A stretch of 64,000 bases of DNA, from contig NZ_VIGW01000012.1 in NCBI RefSeq assembly GCF_007858435.1, positions 32,130 through 96,129 on the forward strand, written 5' to 3'. Below, in pieces: positions 55,925 through 64,000 of this stretch (positions within the stretch are counted from its first letter, which is position 1; each line of letters begins with the position of its first letter). The notes below the pieces were generated by a model. That model was not told where the DNA came from. It worked only from the letters and a program-made list of their open reading frames with translations, and did no database searches. Origin of the DNA: Tsukamurella asaccharolytica (GTDB lineage: Bacteria; Actinomycetota; Actinomycetes; Mycobacteriales; Mycobacteriaceae). The translations under genes were made by a program, and so were the position numbers.

Positions 55925-57088
55925 CTACTTGCCCTGGATGCGGGCGGCTTCGGCGCGGCCGATCACCATCCGCATGATCTCGTTGGTGCCCTCGAGGATC
56001 CGATTCACCCGCAGGTCGCGGACGATCTTCTCGACGCCGGTCTCGTGCAGGTAGCCGTAGCCGCCGTGCAGTTGGAGCGCCTGGTCGGCGACCTGGTAGC
56101 AGGTCTCGGTGACGAACTTCTTCGCCATGGCGCAGAGCTCGACCTTGTCGGGGTCGTTCTCGTCGAGCGCGGTGGCCGCACGCCACAGGATCAGGCGCGA
56201 GGCCTCGAGCGAGGTGGCCATGTCGGCGAGCGTGAACCGGATGGTCGGCTCGTCGATGAGCTTGCGACCGAAGGTCTCGCGCTCCGTCATGTACCGCAGC
56301 GCGAGATCGTAGGCGGCCTGGGCGCCGCCGAGGGAGCAGGCCGCGATGTTCAGGCGGCCGCCGTTGAGCCCGTTCATGGCGATGCCGAAGCCCTTGCCGG
56401 CCCCGTCGACCCCGCCCAGCATTCGATCCGAAGGGACCCGCACGTTCTCGAAGATCACCTGGGTGGTGGGCTGGCTGTGCCAGCCCATCTTCACCTCGGG
56501 CGGCCCGAAGGACAGCCCGGGAGTCCCCTTGTCCACCAGGAAGGTCGAGATGCCGCGGGCGCCCTCGCCCTCGCTGCGCGCCATGACCACGTACAGGTCG
56601 GACGCGCCGCCGCCGGAGATGAACTGCTTCGTGCCGTTGAGGACGAAGTCGTCGCCGTCGCGGTCGGCCTTCGTGGTGAGCGACGCCGCGTCCGAGCCGG
56701 CGCCCGGCTCGGTGAGGCAGTAGCTGGCCATCACGTCCATCGGGGCCAGCTTGGGGATCCACTCCTGCCGCTGCTCCTCGGAGCCGTAGGTGTCCACCAT
56801 CCAGGTGCACATGTTGTGGATCGAGATGAACGCCGCTGTGACCGGGTCGCCCTTGGCGAGCTCCTCGAAGATGCGAACGCCGTCGAGCCGGCGGAGGCCG
56901 GACCCGCCCACGTCCTCGCGGGTGTAGATGGCGGCCATGCCGAGGCTGCCCGCCTCTTTCATCTCGGCCACGGGGAAGTGCTTGGTGGCGTCCCACTCCA
57001 GTGCGTAGGGCGCGAGGCGCTTGCGGGAGAAATCGCGCGCCATCTCGACGATGGCGAGGTCGTCCCCCGTCAGGTTCGGGTAGGGCAC
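55925..57088 (-). CDS. Acyl-CoA dehydrogenase, probable isobutyryl-CoA dehydrogenase
   Basis: A 387-residue acyl-CoA dehydrogenase. FAD/substrate regions include A-S-Y-C-L-T-E-P-G-A-G-S-D near residue 125 and the C-terminal H-G-G-Y-G-Y and L-E-G-T-N-E-I-M-R segments. Location between mmsA and mmsB points to oxidation of isobutyryl-CoA to methacrylyl-CoA in valine degradation; short branched-chain substrates in general are possible. The start (57088) lies nine bases after the mmsA stop. Confidence 0.88.
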   Translation of the reverse strand: MPYPNLTGDDLAIVEMARDFSRKRLAPYALEWDATKHFPVAEMKEAGSLGMAAIYTREDVGGSGLRRLDGVRIFEELAKGDPVTAAFISIHNMCTWMVDTYGSEEQRQEWIPKLAPMDVMASYCLTEPGAGSDAASLTTKADRDGDDFVLNGTKQFISGGGASDLYVVMARSEGEGARGISTFLVDKGTPGLSFGPPEVKMGWHSQPTTQVIFENVRVPSDRMLGGVDGAGKGFGIAMNGLNGGRLNIAACSLGGAQAAYDLALRYMTERETFGRKLIDEPTIRFTLADMATSLEASRLILWRAATALDENDPDKVELCAMAKKFVTETCYQVADQALQLHGGYGYLHETGVEKIVRDLRVNRILEGTNEIMRMVIGRAEAARIQGK

Positions 57089-57097
57089 GTGCCGCTC

Positions 57098-58648
57098 CTA
57101 GTTCATCGTGGGGATGGAGAACTCCGCGCCGTCCTTGATGCCCGAGGGCCAGCGCGAGGTCACCGTCTTGGTCTTGGTGTAGAAGAGGATCGAGTGCGGG
57201 CCGTGCTGGTTCAGGTCACCGAAGCCGGACCGCTTCCAGCCGCCGAAGGTGTGGTAGGCAACCGGCACGGGGATCGGCACGTTGACGCCGACCATGCCGA
57301 CCTCGACCCGCGCCACGAAATCGCGGGCGGCGTCGCCGTCGCGGGTGAAGATCGCCACGCCGTTGCCGTACTCGTGCTCGGTCGGCAGCGCGAGGGCGTC
57401 CTCGTAGCTGTTCGCGCGGACGATGCAGAGCACGGGGCCGAAGATCTCGTCCGTGTAGATCGACATGTCCTTGGTGACGTGGTCGAACAGGGTCGGCCCG
57501 AGGTAGTTGCCGCCGGAGAGGTCGGCGTCGCCGAAGGTCAGCTCGTCGCTGGTGCGCTCGCGGCCGTCGACCACGAGGTCGGCGCCGGCGTCCACACCCT
57601 GCTGGATGTAGCTCTTGGTGCGCTCCACCGCGGCCGGGGTGATGAGCGGCCCGTAGTCGGCCTTCGGGTCGTGGCTGTGGCCGACACGCAGCTGTTGCAC
57701 CCGCTCGACGAGTCGCTCACGCAGGCGGTTCGCGGTCTCCTCGCCCACCGGCACGGCGACGGAGATCGCCATGCAGCGCTCGCCGGCGGAGCCGTAGCCG
57801 GCGCCGATGAGCGCGTCCACGGCCTGGTCCAGGTCGGCGTCGGGGAGGATCACCATGTGGTTCTTCGCACCGCCGAAGGCCTGGCTGCGCTTGCCGTTCT
57901 TGGCGCACGTCTCGTAGATGTACTGCGCGATGTCCGAGCTGCCGACGAAGCCGACGGCCTTGACGTCGGGGTTGTTCAGCAGGGCATCGACGGCCTCCTT
58001 ATCGCCGTGGACGACCTGGAAGACCCCCTCGGGCAGGCCCGCCTCGATGAACAGCTCAGCCAGACGGACGGGCACCGACGGGTCGCGCTCGGAGGGCTTG
58101 AGAATGAAGGCGTTGCCGCACGCCAGGGCCGGTCCGGCCTTCCACAGCGGGATCATGGCCGGGAAGTTGAAGGGCGTGATGCCGGCGACAACGCCGAGCG
58201 GCTGGCGCATCGAGTAGACATCGATGCCGGTGCCGGCACCCTCGGTGTACTCACCCTTGAGCAGGTGCGGAATGCCGATCGAGAACTCGATGACCTCGAT
58301 GCCGCGCTGGATGTCGCCCTTGGCGTCGGCGACGGTCTTGCCGTGCTCGCTCGAGAGCAGCGAGGCGAGCTCGTCGATGTTCTGGTGGACGAGGTCGATG
58401 AACTTCATGAAGACGCGGGCGCGGCGCTGCGGGTTGAATGCGGCCCACTGGACCTGCGCCTTCTTGGCGCGCGCGACGACATCGTCGACCTCGGCGGTGC
58501 TCGCCAGCGGGACGGTGGCCTGCACCTGACCCGTGCTGGGGTCGAAGACGTCGGCGGTGCGGCCTGCGCCGGCGGAGCCGGCAATGACGGCACCAGCCTC
58601 CACGCGACGACCGTCGATGAAGTGCGGGATGGTGCGCACGTCAGCCAT
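57098..58648 (-). CDS. mmsA: CoA-acylating methylmalonate-semialdehyde dehydrogenase
   Basis: A 516-residue aldehyde dehydrogenase of the MmsA type: F-N-F-P-A-M-I-P-L-W, K-P-S-E-R-D-P, G-A-K-N-H-M-V-I-L-P-D-A-D and the catalytic Cys in G-E-R-C-M-A. It converts (methyl)malonate semialdehyde to propionyl-CoA or acetyl-CoA. ATG 58648 follows GAAGGACACACC; the longer open frame to 58732 runs through the operator. First gene of mmsA-acd-mmsB-marR. Confidence 0.94.
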   Translation of the reverse strand: MADVRTIPHFIDGRRVEAGAVIAGSAGAGRTADVFDPSTGQVQATVPLASTAEVDDVVARAKKAQVQWAAFNPQRRARVFMKFIDLVHQNIDELASLLSSEHGKTVADAKGDIQRGIEVIEFSIGIPHLLKGEYTEGAGTGIDVYSMRQPLGVVAGITPFNFPAMIPLWKAGPALACGNAFILKPSERDPSVPVRLAELFIEAGLPEGVFQVVHGDKEAVDALLNNPDVKAVGFVGSSDIAQYIYETCAKNGKRSQAFGGAKNHMVILPDADLDQAVDALIGAGYGSAGERCMAISVAVPVGEETANRLRERLVERVQQLRVGHSHDPKADYGPLITPAAVERTKSYIQQGVDAGADLVVDGRERTSDELTFGDADLSGGNYLGPTLFDHVTKDMSIYTDEIFGPVLCIVRANSYEDALALPTEHEYGNGVAIFTRDGDAARDFVARVEVGMVGVNVPIPVPVAYHTFGGWKRSGFGDLNQHGPHSILFYTKTKTVTSRWPSGIKDGAEFSIPTMN

Positions 58649-58711
58649 GGTGTGTCCTTCTCTCTCGATCAAGGTCCATCGCGAAAACCCTTGCGCGATG
58701 TGGTGCCCATC

Positions 58712-58735
58712 ACTATATACTTGGATATCCAAGTA
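58712..58735. promoter_or_regulatory. MarR-type operator and divergent promoters for mmsA and acyl-CoA ligase
   Basis: A perfect 18-bp palindrome TACTTGGATATCCAAGTA (58718-58735) overlaps TATACT (plus, 58716-58721), a -10 for the ligase, and abuts TATAGT (minus, 58712-58717), a -10 for mmsA. The ACTTG..CAAGT half-sites are typical of MarR-family operators, and a MarR gene ends the mmsA operon. Confidence 0.8.
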
Positions 58736-58755
58736 ATCAACCGGAGGGTCCGAAA

Positions 58756-60423
58756 GTGACTAGCACACAGGGATATCAAGACTTCCTCGCCGCGCGAGAC
58801 CTGCTGGTCGAGCTCGCCGACGACTACGACGCGGCGCGCGAGCGCTTCAGTTGGCCGCAGCTCGACGAGTGGAACTTCGCGCTCGACTGGTTCGACCGGG
58901 TCGCCGAGAACAACGACGCGCCGGCGCTCTGGATCGTCGAGGAGGACGGCTCCGAGTCGAAGTTCAGCTACGCGGAGATGAGCGCGCGCTCGAACCGGGT
59001 GGCGAACTGGCTGCGGGAGCGCGGCGTGGCGCCGGGCGACCGCATCCTGCTCATGCTCAGCAACCAGGTCGAACTCTGGGACGTCATGCTCGCCGCGATC
59101 AAGCTCGGCGCCGTGGTCATCCCCGCCACCACCCTGCTGGCCGAGGCCGACGTCGCCGATCGGATCACCCGCGGCGGCGCGAAGCACGTGATCGTGCGCA
59201 GCGAGTTGACCGACCGCGTGCCGGACGATGTCGCGGTCAGCCGCATCGTCATAGGCTCGCCCGTACCGGGCTGGGAGACCTTCGCCTCGGCGTACACCGT
59301 GCCGGACACCTTCACCCCGACGCACACGACCCGCGCCGACGACACCCTGCTGCTGTACTTCACCTCCGGCACGACCAGCGCGCCGAAGCTGGTCGAGCAC
59401 ACGCACGCGAGCTACCCCGTGGGCCATCTGTCCACCATGTACTGGATCGGTCTGCGCCCCGGCGATGTCCACCTCAACGTCAGCTCGCCGGGCTGGGCGA
59501 AGCACGCGTGGAGCAACGTCTTCACACCCTGGATCGCGCAGGCCTGCGTGTTCATCTACAACTACAACCGGTTCGACGCGGCCGCCCTCATGCAGCAGAT
59601 GGAACGGGCGGGTGTGACCAGCTTCTGCGCCCCGCCCACGGTGTGGCGCATGCTCATCCAGGCCGACCTGGCGGCCCTGAAGACTCCGCCGCGCGTGGTC
59701 GTGGGCGCCGGCGAGCCGCTCAACCCCGAGGTGATCTCTCGCGTGCGCGACGCCTGGGGCGTGACGATCCGCGACGGCTTCGGACAGACCGAGACCACCG
59801 TGCAGGTGGCGAACACGCCGGGCCAGCCGCTCAAGGACGGCTCCATGGGGCGTCCATGCCCCGGCTACGACGTGGTGCTGGTCGATCCCGCCACCGGCGA
59901 GCAGGGCGTGACCGAAGGCGAGATCTGTCTGCGGCTCGACCCGCGGCCGCTCGGCCTGATGGTCGGCTACCACGGCGATGCGGAGAAGACCGCGCGGGTG
60001 ATGGAGGGCGGCGTCTACCACACGGGCGACGTGGCCGCGGTGGACGCGGACGGATACCTGACCTACGTCGGCCGGACCGACGACGTCTTCAAGTCCAGCG
60101 ATTACAAGATCAGCCCGTTCGAGCTGGAATCGGTCCTCCTGGAGCACGATGCCGTGGCCGAAGCTGCCGTCGTCCCGGCGCCGGACGAGCTCAGACTTGC
60201 GGTACCGAAGGCGTACATCGTGCTCGTCGAGGGCTACCTCCCCGACGAGTCCACGGCGAAATCGATCTTCGACTACAGCCGCGAGCACCTCGCGCCGTAC
60301 AAGCGCGTGCGCCGCATCGCCTTCGCCGAGCTGCCGAAGACGATCAGCGGGAAGATCCGCCGCGTCGAGCTGCGTAAGGCCGAGGAGCAGGGCCTGACCT
60401 CCGCGGAGTTCCGCGAGTCCTGA
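58756..60423 (+). CDS. Acyl-CoA synthetase (AMP-forming), medium-chain/ACSM-like
   Basis: A 555-residue adenylate-forming ligase: P-loop Y-F-T-S-G-T-T-S-A-P-K near residue 195, N-V-S-S-P-G-W-A-K-H, D-G-F-G-Q-T-E-T-T near 335, and C-terminal lid Lys in T-I-S-G-K-I-R-R. The pattern resembles medium-chain and benzoate-type ligases. Its divergent pairing with mmsA at a shared operator suggests activation of a short or branched carboxylic acid such as isobutyrate for the valine route; the substrate is inferred only. The GTG start follows GGAGGGTCCGAAA. Confidence 0.88.
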   Translation: MTSTQGYQDFLAARDLLVELADDYDAARERFSWPQLDEWNFALDWFDRVAENNDAPALWIVEEDGSESKFSYAEMSARSNRVANWLRERGVAPGDRILLMLSNQVELWDVMLAAIKLGAVVIPATTLLAEADVADRITRGGAKHVIVRSELTDRVPDDVAVSRIVIGSPVPGWETFASAYTVPDTFTPTHTTRADDTLLLYFTSGTTSAPKLVEHTHASYPVGHLSTMYWIGLRPGDVHLNVSSPGWAKHAWSNVFTPWIAQACVFIYNYNRFDAAALMQQMERAGVTSFCAPPTVWRMLIQADLAALKTPPRVVVGAGEPLNPEVISRVRDAWGVTIRDGFGQTETTVQVANTPGQPLKDGSMGRPCPGYDVVLVDPATGEQGVTEGEICLRLDPRPLGLMVGYHGDAEKTARVMEGGVYHTGDVAAVDADGYLTYVGRTDDVFKSSDYKISPFELESVLLEHDAVAEAAVVPAPDELRLAVPKAYIVLVEGYLPDESTAKSIFDYSREHLAPYKRVRRIAFAELPKTISGKIRRVELRKAEEQGLTSAEFRES

Positions 60424-60618
60424 CGGGACGCTGCCCCGCCGACGCGAACCGGCTCGTCGCGCCACTGCGCCCGATGAGCCGGGCCCGTTGGGCAACCGGT
60501 TACCCACGGGTAGCTAGCACTCGTCGCATAGGAATCCCCAGGAAGCGTTCTGGGCTAACGCTGTTAAGTCACGAAGGGGGGCGCGGCGGAAGCGGCGCGG
60601 CTCTAAGCTGGGCGTCTC

Positions 60619-61617
60619 ATGCTCACCTACGTGCTCGACGTCCGCGACCTCTCGGACGTGCGCTTCGTCCTGGCGCCGATGAACGAGACGTCGCTGAGCC
60701 TGTTCCACCTGAACACGACACATAGGAGCTCCGCGCACCTGCGCCGTTGGCGCAGCAACGCCCAGGCGCAGCGCGACCGGTACGACCACCGGCTGGTCAG
60801 TGCGCTGGTGGCCCCGTCGGGGAAGGCGATCCCGGACTTCCTGACCCCGATGCCGCCGCTCGGGGACTCGCGACCGTCGCTCGACGAGGGCCTGGCGGCG
60901 ATCGCGGCGACCGATCCGGCGCTGATCCACGCGCAGCTGGACGAGCTGCGGGAGGGCGGGGAACCGTCACCCGCGCTGGCGCGCCTGCTCGACGATCCCG
61001 AGCGCGCGGGGCCGCGCATCGCGGCGGCGCTGGAGCGCTACCACCGGGTGGTCATCGCGCCGATCTGGCCGTCGGTGAACCGGATCCTCGAGTCCGACGT
61101 CACGTTCCGCGGCAGGGAGTTGGCGATAGGCGGGCCGACGCAGCTGTTCGCCTCGCTCAATCCGAATCTCACCTGGGACCGCGACGGCCGGTTGCGACTG
61201 GACCTGGCCTACGCGCGGGGCTCCGGCGAGTACGCCTCCGCGGGCCGCGGGCTCACCCTGATCCCGAGCGTCTTCCTCACCCGTCTCGTCAGCGCGCACT
61301 CCCCGGAGACGGCGACGCCGCACGCCGGCTACCCGGCGCGGGGCAGTGCGACCCTCATGGAGTCGATGCGCGAGGTCCCGCCGGGCGCACTACGGCGGCT
61401 CATCGGCGGGGCGAAGGCGGACGTGCTGCATGCCCTGGACGAACCGGTGGCGGTCAGCGAGTTGGCGCGGCGGCTGGAGGTGACGCCGTCGGCGGCGTCA
61501 CAGAGCCTGCGCGTGCTCCACGAGAACGGTCTGGTCGACCGGGCCCGGAGCGGGCGCGAGGTGCTCTACCGGCGCACGCCGGACGGTGACCGGTTGGTGC
61601 GCGGCCACCGTGCCTGA
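60619..61617 (+). CDS. DUF5937/ArsR-type transcriptional regulator
   Basis: A 332-residue protein with an uncharacterised N-terminal ligand-type region (about 1-245; L-D-V-R-D-L-S-D-V-R-F and R-G-L-T-L-I-P-S-V-F) and a C-terminal ArsR-like winged helix (V-S-E-L-A-R-R-L-E-V-T-P-S-A-A-S-Q-S-L-R-V-L). This arrangement is common in actinobacteria. No metal-binding Cys cluster is seen, so it is unlikely to be a metal sensor. TAAGCT (60604-60609) is nine bases before the ATG. The 195-bp upstream gap shows only a short TACCC-ac-GGGTA dyad. Confidence 0.85.
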   Translation: MLTYVLDVRDLSDVRFVLAPMNETSLSLFHLNTTHRSSAHLRRWRSNAQAQRDRYDHRLVSALVAPSGKAIPDFLTPMPPLGDSRPSLDEGLAAIAATDPALIHAQLDELREGGEPSPALARLLDDPERAGPRIAAALERYHRVVIAPIWPSVNRILESDVTFRGRELAIGGPTQLFASLNPNLTWDRDGRLRLDLAYARGSGEYASAGRGLTLIPSVFLTRLVSAHSPETATPHAGYPARGSATLMESMREVPPGALRRLIGGAKADVLHALDEPVAVSELARRLEVTPSAASQSLRVLHENGLVDRARSGREVLYRRTPDGDRLVRGHRA

Positions 61618-61632
61618 GGGTGGAGCGGTCGA

Positions 61633-61839
61633 TCAGAAGCGCAGCGCGGCGGGGCCGGTGTACTCGGGGTTCGCGGTGACGAAACGCCGCAGCGCGGCGC
61701 GCAGGCCGGAGGCGGCGAACCCGGAGCGGGGCGCGGCGGTGGGCTTCGCGGCGTCGTCGTGGATGTCGGCGAGGCGGGCGTAGACAGCGCCTGCGGTCGG
61801 GTCGGCGGTGAGGCTGGTGAAATCACGGTAATCGGTCAT
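61633..61839 (-). CDS. Hypothetical small protein
   Basis: A 68-residue protein beginning T-D-Y-R-D-F-T-S-L-T-A-D-P-T-A-G after the start Met, with a conserved-looking A-R-L-A-D-I-H-D-D and a C-terminal A-L-R-R-F-V-T-A-N-P. I do not recognise a family. A longer in-frame extension (to 62025) is antisense to selB sequence and Ser/Cys-rich, so the ATG at 61839 is preferred. Upstream lies an AT-rich imperfect dyad CTTTA-N10-TAAAG (61878-61897) that could be an operator. It is convergent with the ArsR-type regulator. Confidence 0.6.
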   Translation of the reverse strand: MTDYRDFTSLTADPTAGAVYARLADIHDDAAKPTAAPRSGFAASGLRAALRRFVTANPEYTGPAALRF

Positions 61840-61942
61840 GACAACGAGTCTCTCGACCGCGCAGTCGCACCGCCAATCTTTAAGCGATGAGCTAAAGTGT
61901 GATCGGGAACACTGTGCACTGGAACACATTCCGACGGCGGTG

Positions 61943-63724
61943 TCAGCGCACGACTTCGCGCCGCCCCGCGTCGAGCCGACGAGTCCACCCGCGGCCGTCG
62001 AGCAGCTCGAGCAAAGGGACCGCAACCCGCCGGCTCGTGCCGAGCGCCTGCCGCGCCTGCGAGACGGTGAACGGCTGCGCCAGCCTCGCGAGCTCCCGCA
62101 TCGCGAGCGCGGGTGCGCGCGGCGCGAGCACGATGCCCTCCGCCAGCCGGATCAGGCGCCCCGCCCGCTCGGCCGCGGCGAGTTCCCGGGCCCCGAGCTG
62201 CAGCGCCGCCAGCTCGTCTGCCTCCGGGGCCGCGAACGGGGCTTCGGCCAGCCGCCGCTCGATCTCCGCCACGGCGGCCTCCGCAGGCCCCAGCTCGGCG
62301 CGGTGCCCCGGCATCGCGAGCCGCCCGCCCTCCGCTTCGAGCCCGGCCCCGTCGAGCACCGCCGACAGCAGCGACGGATCGGGCAGTTCCAGGGCCTCCC
62401 GCGCGGCACCGAGCGACATACCGGCGGCGAGCGGGTCCCGCTCGTGCAGCTCAGCCACCAGCCCGCGCAGGCGTGCCTGCCAGGCGTCGAGCGCGGCGTC
62501 GTGGATCCACCACTGCCCGATCACCCGCACGCCGTCCGGGACGCCCGCGCCGAAGCCGAGATCGTCGAGGCGCTCGCGCCGCACGGCACCCCGGCGAGAC
62601 ACCTCGGCGAGCAGGTCCCCGTCGGAGCCCCGGCCCGCGAGCGCTTCGGCGCGACGGGCTCCGTCGCCACGCCGGCGCAGGGCCGGCGGGTGCGCATCGA
62701 GCACCCGCGCGCCGCCGACGACCCGCTTCTCCCCCGGGTCCCGCAGCACCAGCGGGTCGCCGAGCACGAGCGGCAGGTCTCGGGCCAGCGTCAGCCGGGC
62801 GTGCTCACCGTCGAAGGGACGCACGCGGGCGGGGACGGCGGCGGTGCCCGCGTGCACGGTGATCCATACGGGCACGGCCGCGTCCGGGTCCGACGGTGCG
62901 ATCCGCACGTCCACGACGCCGGTGACACGCCACTGCCCGGGCGTGAGCAGGGCGTCGCCGCGGTGGATCTCCTCGACCGCGACCCCGCGCAGGTTCACCG
63001 CGACGCGCGAGACCGGCCCCACCGCGTCCGCGGCCGCGCCGTGCCGCTGCAAGCCGCGCACGGTCACCCGGCGGGTGCCGCGCCCGCCGAACAGCTCCAG
63101 CTCGTCTCCCACGCGCACCGTTCCCGCCGCCACCGTGCCGGTCACCACGGTGCCGGCTCCGACGACGGTGAACGCCCGGTCGATCCAGATCCGCACGCGT
63201 GCCTTCGGATCGGGCGGAGGCACATCCGCGAGGACGGCGTCGAGGACGACTCGCAGCTCGTCGAGCCCGTCCCCCGTGACTGCGGAGACGGCAACGACCG
63301 GGGCCTCTGCGAGCCCGGTGCCCGCCAGCTCACGGCGAGCCTGCGCGGTCACAGCGGCGACGGCGTCGGGCGCCCTGTCGGTCTTGGTGATCACGACGAG
63401 GCCGTGCTCGATCCCCAGGGCCGCCACCGCGTCTCGGTGATCGTCGGACTGCGCACTCCAGCCCTCGTCGGCCGCGACGACGAAGCACACCACCGGGACG
63501 GGTCCGAGGCCGGCGAGCATGTTGCCGAGGAAGCGCTCGTGCCCGGGCACGTCGACGAAGGCCAGCTCGCGGCCGGACGGCAGTGCGGTCCAGGCGAATC
63601 CGAGGTCGATGGTCAGGCCGCGGCGCTGCTCCTCGGCCCAGCGGTCGGGCTCGATCCCGGTGAGGGCGCGGACCAGCGTGGACTTACCGTGGTCGACGTG
63701 GCCCGCGGTGGCTACGACGAACAC
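61943..63724 (-). CDS. selB: Selenocysteine-specific elongation factor SelB
   Basis: A 593-residue translational GTPase: A-G-H-V-D-H-G-K-S-T-L (G1), D-V-P-G-H-E-R-F (G3), T-K-T-D (G4), EF-Tu-like domains 2 and 3, then C-terminal winged helices (the last with S-Q-A-R-Q-A-L-G-T-S-R-R-V-A-V-P-L-L) that bind SECIS hairpins. It delivers Sec-tRNA to UGA codons. The GTG at 63724 overlaps the selA 3' end by 13 bp. Neither selC (tRNA-Sec) nor selD is in the window. Confidence 0.95.
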   Translation of the reverse strand: MFVVATAGHVDHGKSTLVRALTGIEPDRWAEEQRRGLTIDLGFAWTALPSGRELAFVDVPGHERFLGNMLAGLGPVPVVCFVVAADEGWSAQSDDHRDAVAALGIEHGLVVITKTDRAPDAVAAVTAQARRELAGTGLAEAPVVAVSAVTGDGLDELRVVLDAVLADVPPPDPKARVRIWIDRAFTVVGAGTVVTGTVAAGTVRVGDELELFGGRGTRRVTVRGLQRHGAAADAVGPVSRVAVNLRGVAVEEIHRGDALLTPGQWRVTGVVDVRIAPSDPDAAVPVWITVHAGTAAVPARVRPFDGEHARLTLARDLPLVLGDPLVLRDPGEKRVVGGARVLDAHPPALRRRGDGARRAEALAGRGSDGDLLAEVSRRGAVRRERLDDLGFGAGVPDGVRVIGQWWIHDAALDAWQARLRGLVAELHERDPLAAGMSLGAAREALELPDPSLLSAVLDGAGLEAEGGRLAMPGHRAELGPAEAAVAEIERRLAEAPFAAPEADELAALQLGARELAAAERAGRLIRLAEGIVLAPRAPALAMRELARLAQPFTVSQARQALGTSRRVAVPLLELLDGRGWTRRLDAGRREVVR

Positions 63725-64000
63725 GCGCGCACCGCTTCCGCGACCGTCGCATCCGCCTCCTCGGGCACGCAGCGCAGGTCGAGCAGGCAGGCACCGTCGG
63801 ACAGGCGCGGGAGGACGGGCGGGTGCCCGGCGCGCAACGGCGCCGCGAGCGCCTCCGGAAGGCGGACGGCCCAGCCGGGCAACGGCACACCCGGCGCGCC
63901 GCCACCGCCGACACGCCCGTCGTGCGGGACGACGGTGCCGCCCACGCGGGCGGCGAGGCGCTCCGCGCGGCGGCGCAGGTCCTCGGGGTCGGCGTGCAGG
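63712..64000 (-). CDS. selA: L-seryl-tRNA(Sec) selenium transferase SelA, C-terminal part
   Basis: About 95 C-terminal residues are present, open to the window edge. The tail G-G-G-G-A-P-G-V-P-L-P-G-W followed by P-P-V-L-P-R-L-S-D-G and L-L-D-L-R-C-V-P is the conserved end of SelA, a PLP enzyme converting seryl-tRNA(Sec) to selenocysteinyl-tRNA. It overlaps selB, forming the usual selAB operon. Confidence 0.88.
   Translation of the reverse strand, partial: LHADPEDLRRRAERLAARVGGTVVPHDGRVGGGGAPGVPLPGWAVRLPEALAAPLRAGHPPVLPRLSDGACLLDLRCVPEEADATVAEAVRACSS

Noticed and set aside
55394-58759. Open frame of over 1100 codons on the plus strand
   Set aside because: It is antisense to mmsB, the acyl-CoA dehydrogenase and mmsA, and its Arg/Gly/His-rich composition is typical of high-GC shadow frames.
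61840-61942. Possible selC tRNA gene next to selAB
   Set aside because: No acceptor-stem complementarity, T-loop or long variable arm could be found in this 103-bp gap.

Overview
The window is about 70% G+C, with dense short-spaced operons, many GTG/TTG starts and frequent 4-bp stop/start overlaps. It carries genes typical of mycolic-acid actinobacteria: F420 synthesis (fbiA, fbiB, fbiC), mycothiol (mshB), phosphatidylinositol mannosides (pimE, lpqW), methylglucose lipopolysaccharide (gpgS), a 13E12-type DUF222-HNH protein and a WS/DGAT acyltransferase. From about 5 to 40 kb the gene content and much of the order follow the M. tuberculosis Rv1159-Rv1213 segment. A non-mycobacterial member of Mycobacteriales (Tsukamurella or Gordonia-like) is my best guess; the genus is not proven by the sequence. 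No rRNA, tRNA, IS element, prophage or CRISPR array was seen.

Layout. 0-4.8 kb: end of fbiA, fbiB, a NUDIX hydrolase, DUF222-HNH, an alpha/beta hydrolase. 4.8-8.6 kb: divergent glgC/glgA (maltose-1-phosphate/glucan synthesis), an RlmA-like rRNA methyltransferase and a DUF3117 microprotein. 8.6-11.7 kb: accessory insert relative to M. tuberculosis (erythromycin esterase with a divergent double-HTH MerR; membrane protein plus winged-helix regulator). 11.7-22.2 kb: minus-strand run mgtE-dapE-LOG-LOG-fadD6-folP2-gpgS, with dapD divergent and dapC/ferredoxin beyond, so three diaminopimelate genes lie together. 22.2-32 kb: a CNT nucleoside transporter, then typA-lpqW-mshB-membrane protein-fbiC-hypothetical, most joined by overlapping start/stop codons. 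32.1 kb: a Cys-rich microprotein under an IdeR/DtxR-type iron box. 32.3-41 kb: TetR, aldo-keto reductase, CDF metal transporter, pimE followed by a thiamine-type ABC transporter, CPBP protease. 41.1-42.5 kb: a frameshifted AbiEi/DUF559-like gene between two copies of a structured 103-bp repeat, the second running into a 43-bp tandem repeat. 42.5-49.5 kb: MFS/LacI pair and a glgP-ROK-WS/DGAT operon. 49.5-51.5 kb: leuA interrupted by an in-frame TGA, behind an intact leucine-rich leader peptide and attenuator-like hairpins, with a divergent GntR regulator. 52-64 kb: XRE/MFS pair, valine-degradation operon mmsA-acd-mmsB-marR with a divergent acyl-CoA ligase, an ArsR-type regulator, and selA-selB.

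Regulatory logic is unusually legible. At least a dozen starts, including glgC, glgA, ere, mgtE, dapD, nupC, the iron-box gene, the CDF gene, gntR and the leuA leader peptide, lie 6-8 nt after a TAnnnT -10 hexamer, which points to leaderless mRNAs. Several divergent promoters carry palindromes over the -10 elements (ere/merR, mmsA/ligase, MFS/lacI, leuA/gntR). The most notable observations are the iron-box Cys-rich gene, the leaderless leuA attenuator in front of a leuA with an internal stop, the covarying structured repeats around the broken AbiEi-like gene, and a strongly over-represented octamer CACCGTCG.
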